Shown: positions 51,270 to 62,544 of the stretch, one piece after another | How positions within the stretch are numbered: the stretch's first letter is position 1 | Layout of the letters: every line of letters starts with the position of its first letter | DNA from: Mucilaginibacter saanensis | Lineage (GTDB): Bacteria; Bacteroidota; Bacteroidia; Sphingobacteriales; Sphingobacteriaceae | Length of the DNA: 64,000 bases | NCBI RefSeq assembly: GCF_014200575.1 | Contig: NZ_JACHBZ010000011.1 | Span: 1-64,000, forward strand | Direction: 5' to 3' | The notes under the pieces: generated by a model | The model's input: only the letters and a program-made list of their open reading frames with translations | Databases searched by the model: none | Told to the model about the DNA's origin: nothing | Made by a program: the position numbers and the translations under genes

Positions 51270-53006
51270 TTATTTAAGCCTGATTTCGCTTACACTGCAT
51301 CCTTGCGGAACCATTGGGAATACATTATTCTCTTTGGTTACCATTACTTCTAAAAGGAATGAACCTTTGTTGCTCAGCATTTCATTTAATGCAGCAGGAA
51401 GATCGGCACGGTCATCAATTCTTTTACCGGCTATCCTGTAAGCTGCTGCTACTGCAACAAAATCAGGACTTTGAATATCCACAAAAGAGTAACGGCGCTC
51501 ATTAAATAATTCCTGCCATTGCCTCACCATACCCAGGAAACGGTTATTCAGGATGATGATCTTTACATCAACACCGCTTTGCATAATGGTGCCCAGCTCT
51601 TGTAAGGTCATCTGGAAACCTCCATCGCCAATAATGGCAACAACGGTGCGGTCCTGTGCGCCAAATTTGGCACCTATAGCTGCAGGTAACGCAAAGCCCA
51701 TGGTACCTAAACCACCACTGGTAACGTTACTGCGCGTTTTGTTAAACTTAGCATAACGGCAGGCCACCATCTGGTGCTGGCCTACGTCTGTTACAATAAT
51801 GGCTTCGCCTTTGGTAATCTCGTTTAGTTGTTTGATCACCTCGCCCATGGTCATTTCAGGCGTGGTTGGATTTAACTCGTCATGAATTACAGCATCAACT
51901 TCCTGTCGGGTATAATCATTAAACTTGTCAAGCCATTCGGTATGTTGTTTTGCCTCTATTGCTTTGGAAAGCAAGGGCAGGGTTTCTTTACAGTCGCCCC
52001 ATACCGGTACAGTTGATTTAACATTTTTATCAATCTCGGCCGGGTCAATATCCAGGTGAATTACCTTAGCTTGTTTAGCATATTTATCTAAACGACCGGT
52101 TACGCGGTCATCAAAACGCATACCGATAGCTATCAGTACATCACATTCATTAGTTAATACGTTAGGGCCGTAGTTACCATGCATACCCAGCATACCCACA
52201 TTTTGCGGATGCTCGGTTGGTATAGCGCCGGCGCCTAAGATAGTCCATGCTGCAGGGATACCGCTTTTTTCAACAAAAGCCTTAAACTCCTGCTCGGCAC
52301 TACCTAATATTACACCCTGACCCCAGATAATAAATGGTTTTTTTGCCTGATTGATTAATTCGGCAGCTTCCTGGATGTATTGAGTGCGTACTATAGGTTT
52401 TGGCCTGTAGCTGCGGATATGCTCGCAAGGGGTGTAACCCTGATAATTAAATTTTTGTATCTGGGCGTTTTTGGTAATATCTATTAATACCGGGCCTGGT
52501 CTGCCGCTTTTAGCTATATAAAAAGCTTTGGCAATAACCTCAGGAATTTCATTGGCATCAGTTACCTGGTAGTTCCATTTAGTTACCGGTGTGGTGATAT
52601 TGATCACGTCGGTTTCCTGGAAAGCATCGGTACCTAAAAGGTGCGCAAATACCTGACCTGTGATACATACCAATGGGGTACTGTCAATCTGGGCATCGGC
52701 TAAGCCGGTTACCAGGTTTGTTGCGCCAGGGCCGCTGGTAGCAAATACAACACCCACTTTGCCGGATGTACGTGCGTAACCCTGCCCTGCATGGATACCG
52801 CCCTGTTCATGGCGGACCAGGATGTGGTTCAGTTTATCATTATAATCAAATAGAGCATCATAGATGGGCATAATAGCGCCACCCGGATAGCCAAAGATGG
52901 TATCAACACCTTCAACAATTAATGCCTCCAATAATGCTACTGATCCTGAAACTTCTACCGCTGTTGTTGGAGCGGGTGTAGTTAGTGTTTCCTGTGCAAC
53001 TTCCAT
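51270..53006 (-). CDS. ilvB: Acetolactate synthase large subunit
   Basis: 578 aa. ThDP enzyme with catalytic Glu67 in VRHEQGGIHAGQGYAR, the FAD-binding mid-region and the ThDP motif GDGGFQMTLQELGT...NNRFLGMVRQW. It makes acetolactate from pyruvate and 2-aceto-2-hydroxybutyrate from pyruvate and 2-oxobutanoate. A short Pro/Thr-rich N-terminal extension (about 20 aa) precedes the usual start. Downstream of ilvD with a palindromic element in the gap. Confidence 0.97.
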   Translation of the reverse strand: MEVAQETLTTPAPTTAVEVSGSVALLEALIVEGVDTIFGYPGGAIMPIYDALFDYNDKLNHILVRHEQGGIHAGQGYARTSGKVGVVFATSGPGATNLVTGLADAQIDSTPLVCITGQVFAHLLGTDAFQETDVINITTPVTKWNYQVTDANEIPEVIAKAFYIAKSGRPGPVLIDITKNAQIQKFNYQGYTPCEHIRSYRPKPIVRTQYIQEAAELINQAKKPFIIWGQGVILGSAEQEFKAFVEKSGIPAAWTILGAGAIPTEHPQNVGMLGMHGNYGPNVLTNECDVLIAIGMRFDDRVTGRLDKYAKQAKVIHLDIDPAEIDKNVKSTVPVWGDCKETLPLLSKAIEAKQHTEWLDKFNDYTRQEVDAVIHDELNPTTPEMTMGEVIKQLNEITKGEAIIVTDVGQHQMVACRYAKFNKTRSNVTSGGLGTMGFALPAAIGAKFGAQDRTVVAIIGDGGFQMTLQELGTIMQSGVDVKIIILNNRFLGMVRQWQELFNERRYSFVDIQSPDFVAVAAAYRIAGKRIDDRADLPAALNEMLSNKGSFLLEVMVTKENNVFPMVPQGCSVSEIRLK

Positions 53007-53013
53007 AGTTTTA

Positions 53014-53105
53014 CCCCCCAGCCCCCTAAAGGGGGAGCTTTTTAAGTGTGTATTTTGTTATTAATTCTTTATTGTGTATCCCTCTTGTTCCCCCTTCAGG
53101 GGGTA
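53014..53105. repeat. Palindromic element between ilvD and ilvB
   Basis: CCCCCCAGCCCCCTAAAGGG and the following GGAGC face TTCCCCCTTCAGGGGGTAGG and GGCT; similar to the hemCD-hemB element at 32823-32914. It ends about 5 bp from the ilvD stop and begins 8 bp past the ilvB start. Confidence 0.85.
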
Positions 53106-53109
53106 GGGG

Positions 53110-54822
53110 CTACAGCATTTCGTCAGTAACGCAGCCTTCGGCAGCAGTACTTACTGTTTTAGCATATTTGTATAGCAAGCCTTTTTTGGCTTTTAGCTCG
53201 GGTTGTACCCAGGCCGCTTTACGGGCCGCAAATTCTTCGTCGCTGATCATTACATTAATGGTGCGGTTTATGGCATCAATAAATATCCTGTCCTCATTCT
53301 TTACAAAGGCAATACCTCCGCCGTCATAAGCTTCAGGTGTGATGTGACCAACTACAAACCCGTGTGTACCACCAGAGAAACGGCCATCGGTAATTAACGC
53401 TACCGAGCTGCCTAATCCGGCACCAAATATGGCTGAGGTAGGTTTTAGCATTTCGGGCATACCCGGAGCGCCTTTTGGCCCAACATTGCGGATAACCACA
53501 ACATCACCTTTTTTAACCAGTCCGGTTTGTATACCGTGTATCAGTTCAAATTCACCATCAAATACGCGGGCAGGACCTTCAAAGCTGGTTCCTTCCTTAC
53601 CGGTGATCTTGGCAACGCTGCCACCTTCGGCAAGGTTTCCGTATAGTATTTGTAAGTGGCCGGTAGCCTTTATCGGGTTTTCAACCGGGAAAATTATTTT
53701 TTGTGTATCAAAATTAATTTCAGGGATCTTCGCCATGTTTTCGGCAATGGTTTTACCGGTAACGGTAAGGCAATCGCCATGCAGCATACCTTTGCTCAAC
53801 AGATATTTCATTACAGCAGGTACGCCGCCTATGTTGTGCAGGTCTTCCATCATGTATTTACCGCTTGGCTTCATATCGGCCAATACAGGGATACGGTTGC
53901 TTACTTCCTGAAAATCATCCTGTGTTACTTTTACGCCAACGCTTTTTGCCATTGCAATTAAATGCAGTACCGCGTTGGTTGATCCGCCTAAAACCATGAT
54001 CACTACCATCGCGTTCTCGAACGCCTGGCGGGTCATGATGTCTGACGGTTTAATATCTTTTTCTAATAATATTTTTATCGCTTTTCCGGCGGCTAAACAT
54101 TCTGCTTTCTTTTCATCACTTAAAGCAGGGTTTGATGAGGAGTAAGGCAAACTCATACCCAGTGCCTCAATTGCTGCTGCCATAGTATTAGCGGTATAAA
54201 TACCACCGCAGGCACCGGCGCTTGGACAAGCATTTTTAATTACGCCCATAAAGTCAACATCATCTATCTGGCCGGCAATCTTTTTACCCAAGGCCTCAAA
54301 TGCCGATACAATGTTCAGGTCTTCGCCTTTCCAGTGACCAGGTTTAATAGTACCACCGTATACCATGATTGACGGACGGTTTAAACGGCCCATTGCCATA
54401 ACAGAACCCGGCATGTTTTTATCACAGCCCGGCAGTGTAATAACGCCATCATAATACTGCGCACCAACAACGGCTTCAATGGAGTCGGCAATAATGTCGC
54501 GGCTCATTAATGAGTAGCGCATACCTTCGGTTCCGTTGCTCATGCCATCACTTACACCAATGGTGTGGAATATCAGACCCACCATGTCCTCTTCCCATAT
54601 ACCTTGTTTAACAAGCTTAGCTAAATCATTCAGGTGCATGTTGCAGGTATTACCATCATAGCCCATACTTGCCACACCAACCTGAGCTTTGCGCATATCA
54701 TCGTCGGTTAAACCAATACCATAAAGCATGGCCTGCGCGGCCGGCTGTGTTGGATCCTGGGTGAAGGTTTTGCTATACTTATTTAATTCTATAGCCGCTG
54801 TAGTATCTGATGATGAACTCAT
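53110..54822 (-). CDS. ilvD: Dihydroxy-acid dehydratase
   Basis: 570 aa. The Fe-S ligands are in [11 protein letters not shown] and [18 protein letters not shown] (C residues in both), and the C-terminal [20 protein letters not shown] (key GRFSGGTHG) is typical. It dehydrates the dihydroxy acids to the 2-oxo acids of isoleucine and valine. First gene of the minus-strand cluster; its promoter should lie at 54823-55320, but no clear TAnnTTTG box was found. Confidence 0.97.
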   Translation of the reverse strand: MSSSSDTTAAIELNKYSKTFTQDPTQPAAQAMLYGIGLTDDDMRKAQVGVASMGYDGNTCNMHLNDLAKLVKQGIWEEDMVGLIFHTIGVSDGMSNGTEGMRYSLMSRDIIADSIEAVVGAQYYDGVITLPGCDKNMPGSVMAMGRLNRPSIMVYGGTIKPGHWKGEDLNIVSAFEALGKKIAGQIDDVDFMGVIKNACPSAGACGGIYTANTMAAAIEALGMSLPYSSSNPALSDEKKAECLAAGKAIKILLEKDIKPSDIMTRQAFENAMVVIMVLGGSTNAVLHLIAMAKSVGVKVTQDDFQEVSNRIPVLADMKPSGKYMMEDLHNIGGVPAVMKYLLSKGMLHGDCLTVTGKTIAENMAKIPEINFDTQKIIFPVENPIKATGHLQILYGNLAEGGSVAKITGKEGTSFEGPARVFDGEFELIHGIQTGLVKKGDVVVIRNVGPKGAPGMPEMLKPTSAIFGAGLGSSVALITDGRFSGGTHGFVVGHITPEAYDGGGIAFVKNEDRIFIDAINRTINVMISDEEFAARKAAWVQPELKAKKGLLYKYAKTVSTAAEGCVTDEML

Positions 54823-55327
54823 TTTGTTGTATATGATAGACTAATTTGTAAATAATTCTGCTTGTCGATTCTGGTTTATCTGACCGCTGTAAATCTGTTT
54901 CTGTAAGGTAGATATAGCGATAAAGAATAACAATAGCTTATGATTTATTTTTTGAAAAAGTATATTATATCGATATTTTGTATTTAATCAATTTAATATT
55001 CTGCTTAATGTTAAATTAAAGATATAAAATATTTTATAAAATATACCAAAGTTCAAAACGGTATTCGGTACATGTTTTATGCATGCATAGTAAATTGCCA
55101 ATTTTCTTCCTGAAACTGCCAAAACTGATAAAATAGTTGGCCAAAATGCCTGGTTGTACTTTATAGATTGTTGCCCCGGATAAAGGTGTTTTACTGTTGA
55201 TATCATGCCCCTGTAATTTATGCCTTGTTAATTTAAACAACTTTTAAGTGTAAGCGATTATAAATGTAGTTCAGTTTGTTCACTGGGTGTTTTGCCTGGC
55301 TGCTAACTCAATTCAAAAAAAGAAGGC
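54823..55327. other. Intergenic region upstream of the ilv-leu cluster
   Basis: About 505 bp, A/T-rich, between ilvD and the atpC terminator. The open frames at 54988-55240 have no recognisable features, overlap one another and are judged non-coding. I see no leader peptide with Leu/Ile/Val runs and no T-box-like structure. It probably contains the cluster promoter. Confidence 0.5.
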
Positions 55328-55366
55328 AAAAAAAAACGTCCGGGTATTTATACCCGGACGTTTTTA
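55328..55366 (-). terminator. Terminator of the atpDC operon
   Basis: CGTCCGGGTAT and ATACCCGGACG form a perfect 11-bp stem with a TTAT-type loop; A-rich on one side and T-rich on the other. On the minus strand it directly follows atpC. Confidence 0.9.
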
Positions 55367-55384
55367 TAAAATGTAGGTATAAGG

Positions 55385-55639
55385 TTATTTGTGCTGAATG
55401 CCTTCAGCAAGAATAATGACCTTATTGTTTAATACCTCAACTACACCACCTTTAATAAAGAAAACTTCTTCTTTAGAGGCGCTGCCACCGCGTACGATTA
55501 GTTTACCATCCTGTAAGGTAGAGATGATAGGTGCGTGGTGATTTAATATTTCAAATAATCCCAAAGCACCCGGAACGGTTACCGATGTGGCTTCGCCCTC
55601 GTATACTTTTTTATCGGGTGTAAGAATTTCTAATGTCAT
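55385..55639 (-). CDS. atpC: F1Fo ATP synthase epsilon subunit, short form
   Basis: 84 aa. Only the N-terminal beta-sandwich is present (TLEILTPDKKVYEGEATSVTVPG, key EGEATSVTVPG; ILNHHAPIISTL). The C-terminal helical pair that inhibits rotation in the 130-140 aa forms is missing, as is typical of Bacteroidota. It therefore cannot use the usual epsilon-hairpin inhibition. It lies downstream of atpD with a TGATACTT palindrome between. Confidence 0.95.
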   Translation of the reverse strand: MTLEILTPDKKVYEGEATSVTVPGALGLFEILNHHAPIISTLQDGKLIVRGGSASKEEVFFIKGGVVEVLNNKVIILAEGIQHK

Positions 55640-55646
55640 TTTTTTT

Positions 55647-55731
55647 GTATCAAGTAGTTAGTATCAAGTATCAAGTATTTTGCAATTAGTATCAAATAGT
55701 AATCTTGCTACTTGATACTAAATACTTGCTA

Positions 55732-55734
<3 letters not shown>
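55647..55734. repeat. TGATACTT-family palindromic element overlapping the atpD stop
   Basis: GTATCAAGTAGTTAGTATC...(55647-55677) faces AATCTTGCTACTTGATACTA and ATACTTGCTACTA (55701-55734). The atpD stop codon, TAG on the minus strand (55732-55734), is within the right arm, so the element supplies the end of the gene. Confidence 0.88.
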
Positions 55735-57252
<1,518 letters not shown>

Positions 57253-57388
57253 TTAAAGAATTTTTCTTCGAAATAGTTATTACTAATAAAATATAAGATG
57301 CTATTTCAGAGGCGCAAAGTTAAGATTTCTATCCAAATATTTAAATACCTAAAGCAACATTTTTTACGATAATTTCTGCACAGATATT

Positions 57389-58384
57389 TTATGCTTTTTT
57401 TTGGCTAAAATTAAGCATGATTTTGCCAATATGTGCGCTACTCTCCATCAGCTCATGGGCCTTAGCGGCCTCGCCGGGTTTAAAAACGGCATGTATTACC
57501 GGCTTTATTGCGCCCGATGCCAGCAACGGCCAGATGTTTTTTTGCAGGTTTTGAGCAATTTTGCCTTTAAATCCGGCGTCTCTTGCCCGTAAAGTTGAGC
57601 CCGTTATGGTCAGTCTTTTCATCATTACCTGCGACAGATCTGCCTGTACATCTTTACCTTTCATGGTGTTGATGAGTACCAGCCGGCCCTCCACTGCCAA
57701 TGAATGTATATTATCAGGCGTGTAATCGCCGCCTATCATATCCAATATCACATCAACTCCCTTACCATCGGTTTGCTGTTCAATAACCTGCCTGAAATTT
57801 TCTGTTTTATAATTTATGGCCTTGGCCGCCCCTAATTGTTCACAAAAACGGCACTTTTCATCAGAGCCTGCGGTAACATATACTTTATGCCCCAAAGCCT
57901 TTGCCATTTGTATAGCAGTTACCCCAATACCGCTTGAGCCGCCATGAACCAACAGTGTTTCATGATTTTTTAAAGCTCCCCGGTCAAAAACATTGCTCCA
58001 AACGGTAAAAAAGGTTTCGGGTAATGATGCTGCCTCTATAAAGGAAAGATTGCCGGGTATGGGCAGGCACTGCTCCTGCGGAGCTGTGCAATATTCGGCA
58101 TAACCACCTCCGGCTACCAGGGCACAAACCCGATCGCCAATTTTCCATTGGGTAACTGCCGGGCCTGTTTCAACCACGGTACCGGCTATTTCTAATCCGG
58201 GAATGTCCTGTACGGTATTTGCAGGCGGCGGGTATTTGCCCTCGCGCTGTTTAATATCCGGCCGGTTAACGCCTGCCGCGGCAACTTTAATCAGCACTTC
58301 GGTTGTTGCACAGGTAGGGGTAGGCCTTTCGGCCATTTGTAAAACGGAGGGCTCCCCGGGTTGGGTTATAACAACTGCTTTCAT
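57389..58384 (-). CDS. NAD(P)H quinone oxidoreductase (MDR family)
   Basis: 331 aa zinc-less medium-chain dehydrogenase similar to TP53I3/PIG3 and Qor. The nucleotide-binding motif is VHGGSSGIGVTAIQMAKALG (about 146-165, key GGSSGIG); the N-terminal GroES-like part has VAAAGVNRPDIKQREGKYPPP. It reduces quinones with NADPH; the substrate is uncertain. It is monocistronic, upstream of atpD by 151 bp on the same strand. Confidence 0.9.
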   Translation of the reverse strand: MKAVVITQPGEPSVLQMAERPTPTCATTEVLIKVAAAGVNRPDIKQREGKYPPPANTVQDIPGLEIAGTVVETGPAVTQWKIGDRVCALVAGGGYAEYCTAPQEQCLPIPGNLSFIEAASLPETFFTVWSNVFDRGALKNHETLLVHGGSSGIGVTAIQMAKALGHKVYVTAGSDEKCRFCEQLGAAKAINYKTENFRQVIEQQTDGKGVDVILDMIGGDYTPDNIHSLAVEGRLVLINTMKGKDVQADLSQVMMKRLTITGSTLRARDAGFKGKIAQNLQKNIWPLLASGAIKPVIHAVFKPGEAAKAHELMESSAHIGKIMLNFSQKKA

Positions 58385-58473
58385 AGGGCTAATATATCAG
58401 CATTAGTAACCGCAACCAATAACTAATGTTTGCGCATTACATGTACAGCGGGCAGTTATAATTCATTACTGAC

Positions 58474-60888
58474 CTATTCAGTTTTTAAACTGTCAACAGG
58501 GTTTGCAATAGCCGCCTTAAATGATTGTGAACTAATGGTTATAAAAGCTATAACAACTGCGCCCAAACCAGCGCCGGGCAACATCCACCATTGTACTTCC
58601 TGGCGGTAGGCGAAACCTTGCAGCCATTTATACATAGCAAACCAGGCCAGAGGCGCCGCTATGGCAAATGAAATAAGCACCAACTTGATAAAATCCTTAG
58701 ATAGCATAGTTACAATTGCCGATACGCTTGCACCTAAAACCTTGCGGATACCGATCTCCTTATTGCGCTGCTCCGCTGCGTATGCCGCCAAGCTGAACAG
58801 GCCCAGGCATGCAATAATAACCGCCAACGTGGTAAAAGTTAAAAATAGTTTGCCTGTTTGCTGCTCGGAACGGTAGGCTGCGTTAAAATCTTCGTCCATA
58901 AATGAATATTCAAAATGTTCATTGGGGTTTAGGCTTTTCCACATTTGCTCAACCTGCGCCACAAAGGCCGGGTAATTCCGCGTGTTCACCCGGATGCTTA
59001 GTGCTCCATTATCTACGCCCAGGAACATGACCACCGGTGTAATGTTTTCTTTCAGGGAATTGAAATTAAAATCCTTTACAATACCCAGTACGCGGTATGC
59101 TTCCGGGCCTTTAGGTGTAGTGCGATAGATGTTTTTAGTTAGCGGATCATTGTAATAACCCAGCATTTTTGCTGCGGCCTCATTAATTAATACGCCTGAT
59201 GAATCGGTAGCAAGCGCTTTGGAGAAATTACGACCCTTTACCATCTTCATGCCCATGGTGTTTAAATAATCTGCATCAACATTCCATATCTCGGTAAATA
59301 AGGCGCTTTTTGCATCAACGGCCCGGCTTGAAAAAACAGCGTCGGGAGCCCGGTTGCTTTTGGTAGGTAAAAAGCCACTGAGTGTGGCGTTTATTACGCC
59401 CGGCAATTGCTTAACTTCCAGCTGCAAAACTTTTGCCTGCTGATTTAATACCTGTGCGTTTTTGATGATCAGCACCTGGTTGCGGTTAAAACCCATGTCG
59501 CGGCTTTGTATGTAATGCAGCTGGTTATAAATAACTACTGTGCCCACTATCAGAAAAATAGATATAGAAAATTGAAAAACAACCAGAAAATTGCGCAGTC
59601 TGCTACCCTTAAAGCCTGCCGATAATTTACCCTTTAACACATCAACCGGCTGAAACGCGGAAAGGAAAAAGGCAGGGTATGAGCCAGCAAGCGTGCCGAT
59701 AACCAAAATTATAACTGCCAGTGCAGGCAGCAGCCACATGATAAGCTGTGGTGTAACTGTCAAGGTTTTATTAGCCACCTGGTTAAATAACGGCAGCAGC
59801 GCCCATGCCGCAAGTGTAGCTACTATGGTGGCCACAAAGGTTACCAATATTGATTCGGTAAGGAACTGGATGATGAGATTTTTTCTGGAGGAGCCCAGTA
59901 CTTTACGCACACCAACTTCGCGGGCCCGGTTTGCCGAACGGGCGGTAGAAATATTCATGAAATTGATGCAGGCCAGCAGGAGTATAAAGATGGCAACAGC
60001 CGAAAAAATGTACACGTACTGAATGCTGCTGTTGATGCCCAGCTCATATCGCTTGTTGCTTCGTAAGTGAATGTCTGTAAGGGGTGTCAGGTTCATCCTT
60101 ACGTAATTACCTTGTTTCTCTAAAACGTCGAGATTGTTACTTCCATTATCTGGCATGCTGTTAAATGTTCTTTTAACCATTGCCGGCAAGCGGGCCGCCA
60201 AAGTTTTTGCGCTGGCGTTAGGCTTAATAAGTACATAGGTGCTCACTACATAATTTAACCAGTTCTGGCTTTTATCCTCAGCCTTGGATGCCATGGATAA
60301 AAAGAAATCGAAATTAAAGTGCGTATTACCGGGTACATCTTTCATAACCCCCGTTATTTTGTAATTGAGGGTGCTATTTACCACCAGAGTTTTACCTATA
60401 ACGTGTACATCATTAAAATACCTTTTAGCCGTCGATTCGGTAATTACTGCAGTATTGGGATCTTTAAGGGCGGTTTTGGCATCGCCTTCTATCAAGGGTA
60501 ATGTAAATATGTTAAAGATGCCCGGGTCGCTGTAGGCTACTTTATCTTCCTGTATGTTTTCGTTACCTTTTTTAATACGTACGCCAACATCATGCATTAA
60601 CCTGGCAGCGCTCTCAACCTCGGGGAACTCGTTAACCAAAGTGGCGGCCAGGGGAGGTGGGGTAATGGCGTATGAAGATGCGTTGCCGCCAAACTTGATA
60701 TCGGTATTAACCCGGTAAATACGGTCGGCTTTGGTATTGTACCTGTCATAGCTCAGTTCATCAGCTACATAAAATACAATCAGCATACAGATAGCCAGGC
60801 CCATGGCCAGGCCTAAAATATTAACAAGGGTTACGCCTTTGTTTTTCAAAAGGCTTTTAAACGCAATTTTGATATAGGTTTTAAGCAT
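58474..60888 (-). CDS. FtsX-like ABC transporter permease (MacB-type, two-domain)
   Basis: 804 aa. An N-terminal membrane helix (about 18-42) is followed by a large MacB-like periplasmic domain, then three helices with the FtsX motif FMNISTARSANRAREVGVRKVLGSSR (key AREVGVRKVLG). A second periplasmic domain and a second FtsX unit follow, with NKEIGIRKVLGAS near residue 715. Such duplicated permeases are abundant in Bacteroidota and probably couple ATP hydrolysis to mechanical work or export. No ATPase gene is adjacent. Confidence 0.9.
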   Translation of the reverse strand: MLKTYIKIAFKSLLKNKGVTLVNILGLAMGLAICMLIVFYVADELSYDRYNTKADRIYRVNTDIKFGGNASSYAITPPPLAATLVNEFPEVESAARLMHDVGVRIKKGNENIQEDKVAYSDPGIFNIFTLPLIEGDAKTALKDPNTAVITESTAKRYFNDVHVIGKTLVVNSTLNYKITGVMKDVPGNTHFNFDFFLSMASKAEDKSQNWLNYVVSTYVLIKPNASAKTLAARLPAMVKRTFNSMPDNGSNNLDVLEKQGNYVRMNLTPLTDIHLRSNKRYELGINSSIQYVYIFSAVAIFILLLACINFMNISTARSANRAREVGVRKVLGSSRKNLIIQFLTESILVTFVATIVATLAAWALLPLFNQVANKTLTVTPQLIMWLLPALAVIILVIGTLAGSYPAFFLSAFQPVDVLKGKLSAGFKGSRLRNFLVVFQFSISIFLIVGTVVIYNQLHYIQSRDMGFNRNQVLIIKNAQVLNQQAKVLQLEVKQLPGVINATLSGFLPTKSNRAPDAVFSSRAVDAKSALFTEIWNVDADYLNTMGMKMVKGRNFSKALATDSSGVLINEAAAKMLGYYNDPLTKNIYRTTPKGPEAYRVLGIVKDFNFNSLKENITPVVMFLGVDNGALSIRVNTRNYPAFVAQVEQMWKSLNPNEHFEYSFMDEDFNAAYRSEQQTGKLFLTFTTLAVIIACLGLFSLAAYAAEQRNKEIGIRKVLGASVSAIVTMLSKDFIKLVLISFAIAAPLAWFAMYKWLQGFAYRQEVQWWMLPGAGLGAVVIAFITISSQSFKAAIANPVDSLKTE

Positions 60889-61024
60889 GGCAGGAAAGGT
60901 TATTTAACAGGTTAAAATCAATACTTGCTATTGTAAAGTATTGACAGATAGTTTGTAACAACTAAGTTAAATAATGCCCGCTTATAATTTTGTTAATTAA
61001 AGTTAAACCTGTGCGTTGCCATAA

Positions 61025-61747
61025 TTACTTTCCTTTAATTACCTTTAAGGTATGTCCAAATAATAGTGTATCGCCCTGCCAGCCCTGGTGGCCCGGGATA
61101 ACGTATCTGATGTTTTTAAAACGGGCCTTAACACGCGCTACAGACCGCGGCCACTCAGCAACATTGGCATCGGCAACATAGCCAATGCTATTGGTTTCTG
61201 TGCTTTTAATGAGGCAGCCGCCAAATAGTACTTTGCTTTGGGGCAGCCAGATCACAATATTGTCGCGGGTGTGGCCTTCGCCGGGGTAATAAGTTTGTAC
61301 GCTTACGCCGCCAACATTAAAAACGGTATCCTTGCTAAAAGTAAATTCCGGTTGTTTGTTGCCGTTTTGCTTAGCCAGTTTTTTGGTTAATACGCTGGTG
61401 TAAGTTTTTATGCCGTTCTTTTTTAACACATCAAGGCCTGCGGTACGGTCGCTATGAAAGTGGGTTGATATGCAAAGCCTAATTTTTTGATGGTATTTGT
61501 GCTGCAGGGTATCTATCAATTGCTGGGTTTGATCCTCGTCCCAGGGAGTATCAATGAGTACAATGCCCGCCTTGGTTATCACATACAGGCCATTGGCCGG
61601 GAAAGGTGTTTTATCATCAGGCAAACCATACGATACATATACGTACACGTTGCCGGTTAAATGCGTTGTGCTTATTTTAAAGGGGCGTGTTTGAGCCTTT
61701 GTTAAAACAGGTAACAGGAGCAGAAGGGCAAATGACAATAATTTCAT
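61025..61747 (-). CDS. bla: Subclass B1 metallo-beta-lactamase
   Basis: 240 aa with a signal peptide (1-18, ending LTKA). All B1 zinc ligands are visible: H96, H98 and D100 in STHFHSDRTAG (Zn1 and D of Zn2), H159 in GEGHTRDN, C178 in LFGGCLIKS and H220 in VIPGHQGW. K181, which orients the substrate carboxylate, and W69 in DTPWD are also present. It is expected to hydrolyse penicillins, cephalosporins and carbapenems in the periplasm. It looks like a chromosomal intrinsic enzyme: no integron, IS or plasmid gene is nearby. Phenotype is unproven. Confidence 0.88.
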   Translation of the reverse strand: MKLLSFALLLLLPVLTKAQTRPFKISTTHLTGNVYVYVSYGLPDDKTPFPANGLYVITKAGIVLIDTPWDEDQTQQLIDTLQHKYHQKIRLCISTHFHSDRTAGLDVLKKNGIKTYTSVLTKKLAKQNGNKQPEFTFSKDTVFNVGGVSVQTYYPGEGHTRDNIVIWLPQSKVLFGGCLIKSTETNSIGYVADANVAEWPRSVARVKARFKNIRYVIPGHQGWQGDTLLFGHTLKVIKGK

Positions 61748-61836
61748 AACTCAAAAATATAGTAAAGTCAATTAATTACCTGCCGATTACCATTAGGTAA
61801 TTGTATTTATTTTTATTTGCAATAAAAACACACACT

Positions 61837-62298
61837 ATGTCATTACAACCAGGCCAGGCGGCACCACAGTTCATATTAGTTTCATCAGATTTAAAAAGCG
61901 TATCACTTGCCGATTTTAAGGGGCGTAAAGTAGTTATTCACTTTTTCCCGCTGGCGTTTACCGGTGTTTGCACCACGCAGCTATGTACCATGCGTGATAG
62001 TTTTGGTTATTATGATGGCTTAAATGCTACTATATTAGGCATCTCTGTTGATTCGCCTTTTACATTGGCAAAATTTAAGGAAGAGAATAATTACCAGTTT
62101 GACCTGTTATCTGATTTTAACAGGGAGGTGTCATCGGCTTTTGGTGCCATATATGACGAATTTGTATTAGGATTAAGAGGAGTTGCAAAACGTGCCGCGT
62201 TTGTAATTGACGAAAATCAGCAAATTATTTATGCCGAAGTATTGGAAGATGCCGGTAGTTTACCTGATTTTGCAGCTATTGCCGAAATTGTAAAGTAA
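61837..62298 (+). CDS. AhpC/TSA-family peroxiredoxin
   Basis: 153 aa from the ATG at 61837; an upstream TTG start at 61801 would add 12 hydrophobic residues absent in relatives. The peroxidatic C45 is in FTGVCTTQLC with a nearby C50, followed by the catalytic Arg in the RGVAKRAAF region. It reduces hydroperoxides. The family resembles AhpE/1-Cys-like cytosolic peroxiredoxins with a possible resolving C50. Single gene, divergent from the metallo-beta-lactamase. Confidence 0.9.
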   Translation: MSLQPGQAAPQFILVSSDLKSVSLADFKGRKVVIHFFPLAFTGVCTTQLCTMRDSFGYYDGLNATILGISVDSPFTLAKFKEENNYQFDLLSDFNREVSSAFGAIYDEFVLGLRGVAKRAAFVIDENQQIIYAEVLEDAGSLPDFAAIAEIVK

Positions 62299-62366
62299 TT
62301 TATTAGCCATTAAATCAATCAATTGGCTACTTAAATGAATTATATTAGAAAGTTATTTTAAAAAAG

Positions 62367-62398
62367 TTTGCAACGGATGGGTAAAAATTCTATTTTTG
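62367..62398 (+). promoter_or_regulatory. Bacteroidota-type promoter of tRNA-Arg
   Basis: TTTG at 62367-62370 and TATTTTTG at 62391-62398, 20 bp apart, a close match to the consensus. The tRNA begins 17 bp further on. Confidence 0.75.
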
Positions 62399-62414
62399 CA
62401 TTCCGTTTCAAAAA

Positions 62415-62491
62415 GCACTTGTAGCTCAATTGGATAGAGCACCTGACTACGGATCAGGAGGTTAGGGGTTCGACTCCCTTCAAGTGCACCA
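62415..62491 (+). tRNA. tRNA-Arg (anticodon ACG)
   Basis: Acceptor stem GCACTTG/CAAGTGC is perfect; anticodon stem CCTGA/TCAGG encloses CTACGGA with anticodon ACG (A34 is normally edited to inosine by TadA). T arm has GGTTCGACTCC. Discriminator A is at 62488 and CCA is encoded at 62489-62491. Confidence 0.96.
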
Positions 62492-62499
62492 TTAACGTT

Positions 62500-62530
62500 A
62501 AGCCTTTCTGTGTTGTACCGAAAGGCTTTT
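62500..62530 (+). terminator. Terminator after tRNA-Arg
   Basis: AAGCCTTTC (62500-62508) and GAAAGGCTT (62520-62528) form a stem followed by T residues. It ends 15 bp before the adk ATG, so adk may use a different signal or readthrough. Confidence 0.65.
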
Positions 62531-62544
62531 AATTTGTAAAGAGC

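Noticed and set aside
54988..55240. Two overlapping small minus-strand open frames upstream of ilvD
   Set aside because: No recognisable domain, A/T-rich and mutually overlapping; no attenuator-like run of Leu, Ile or Val codons.
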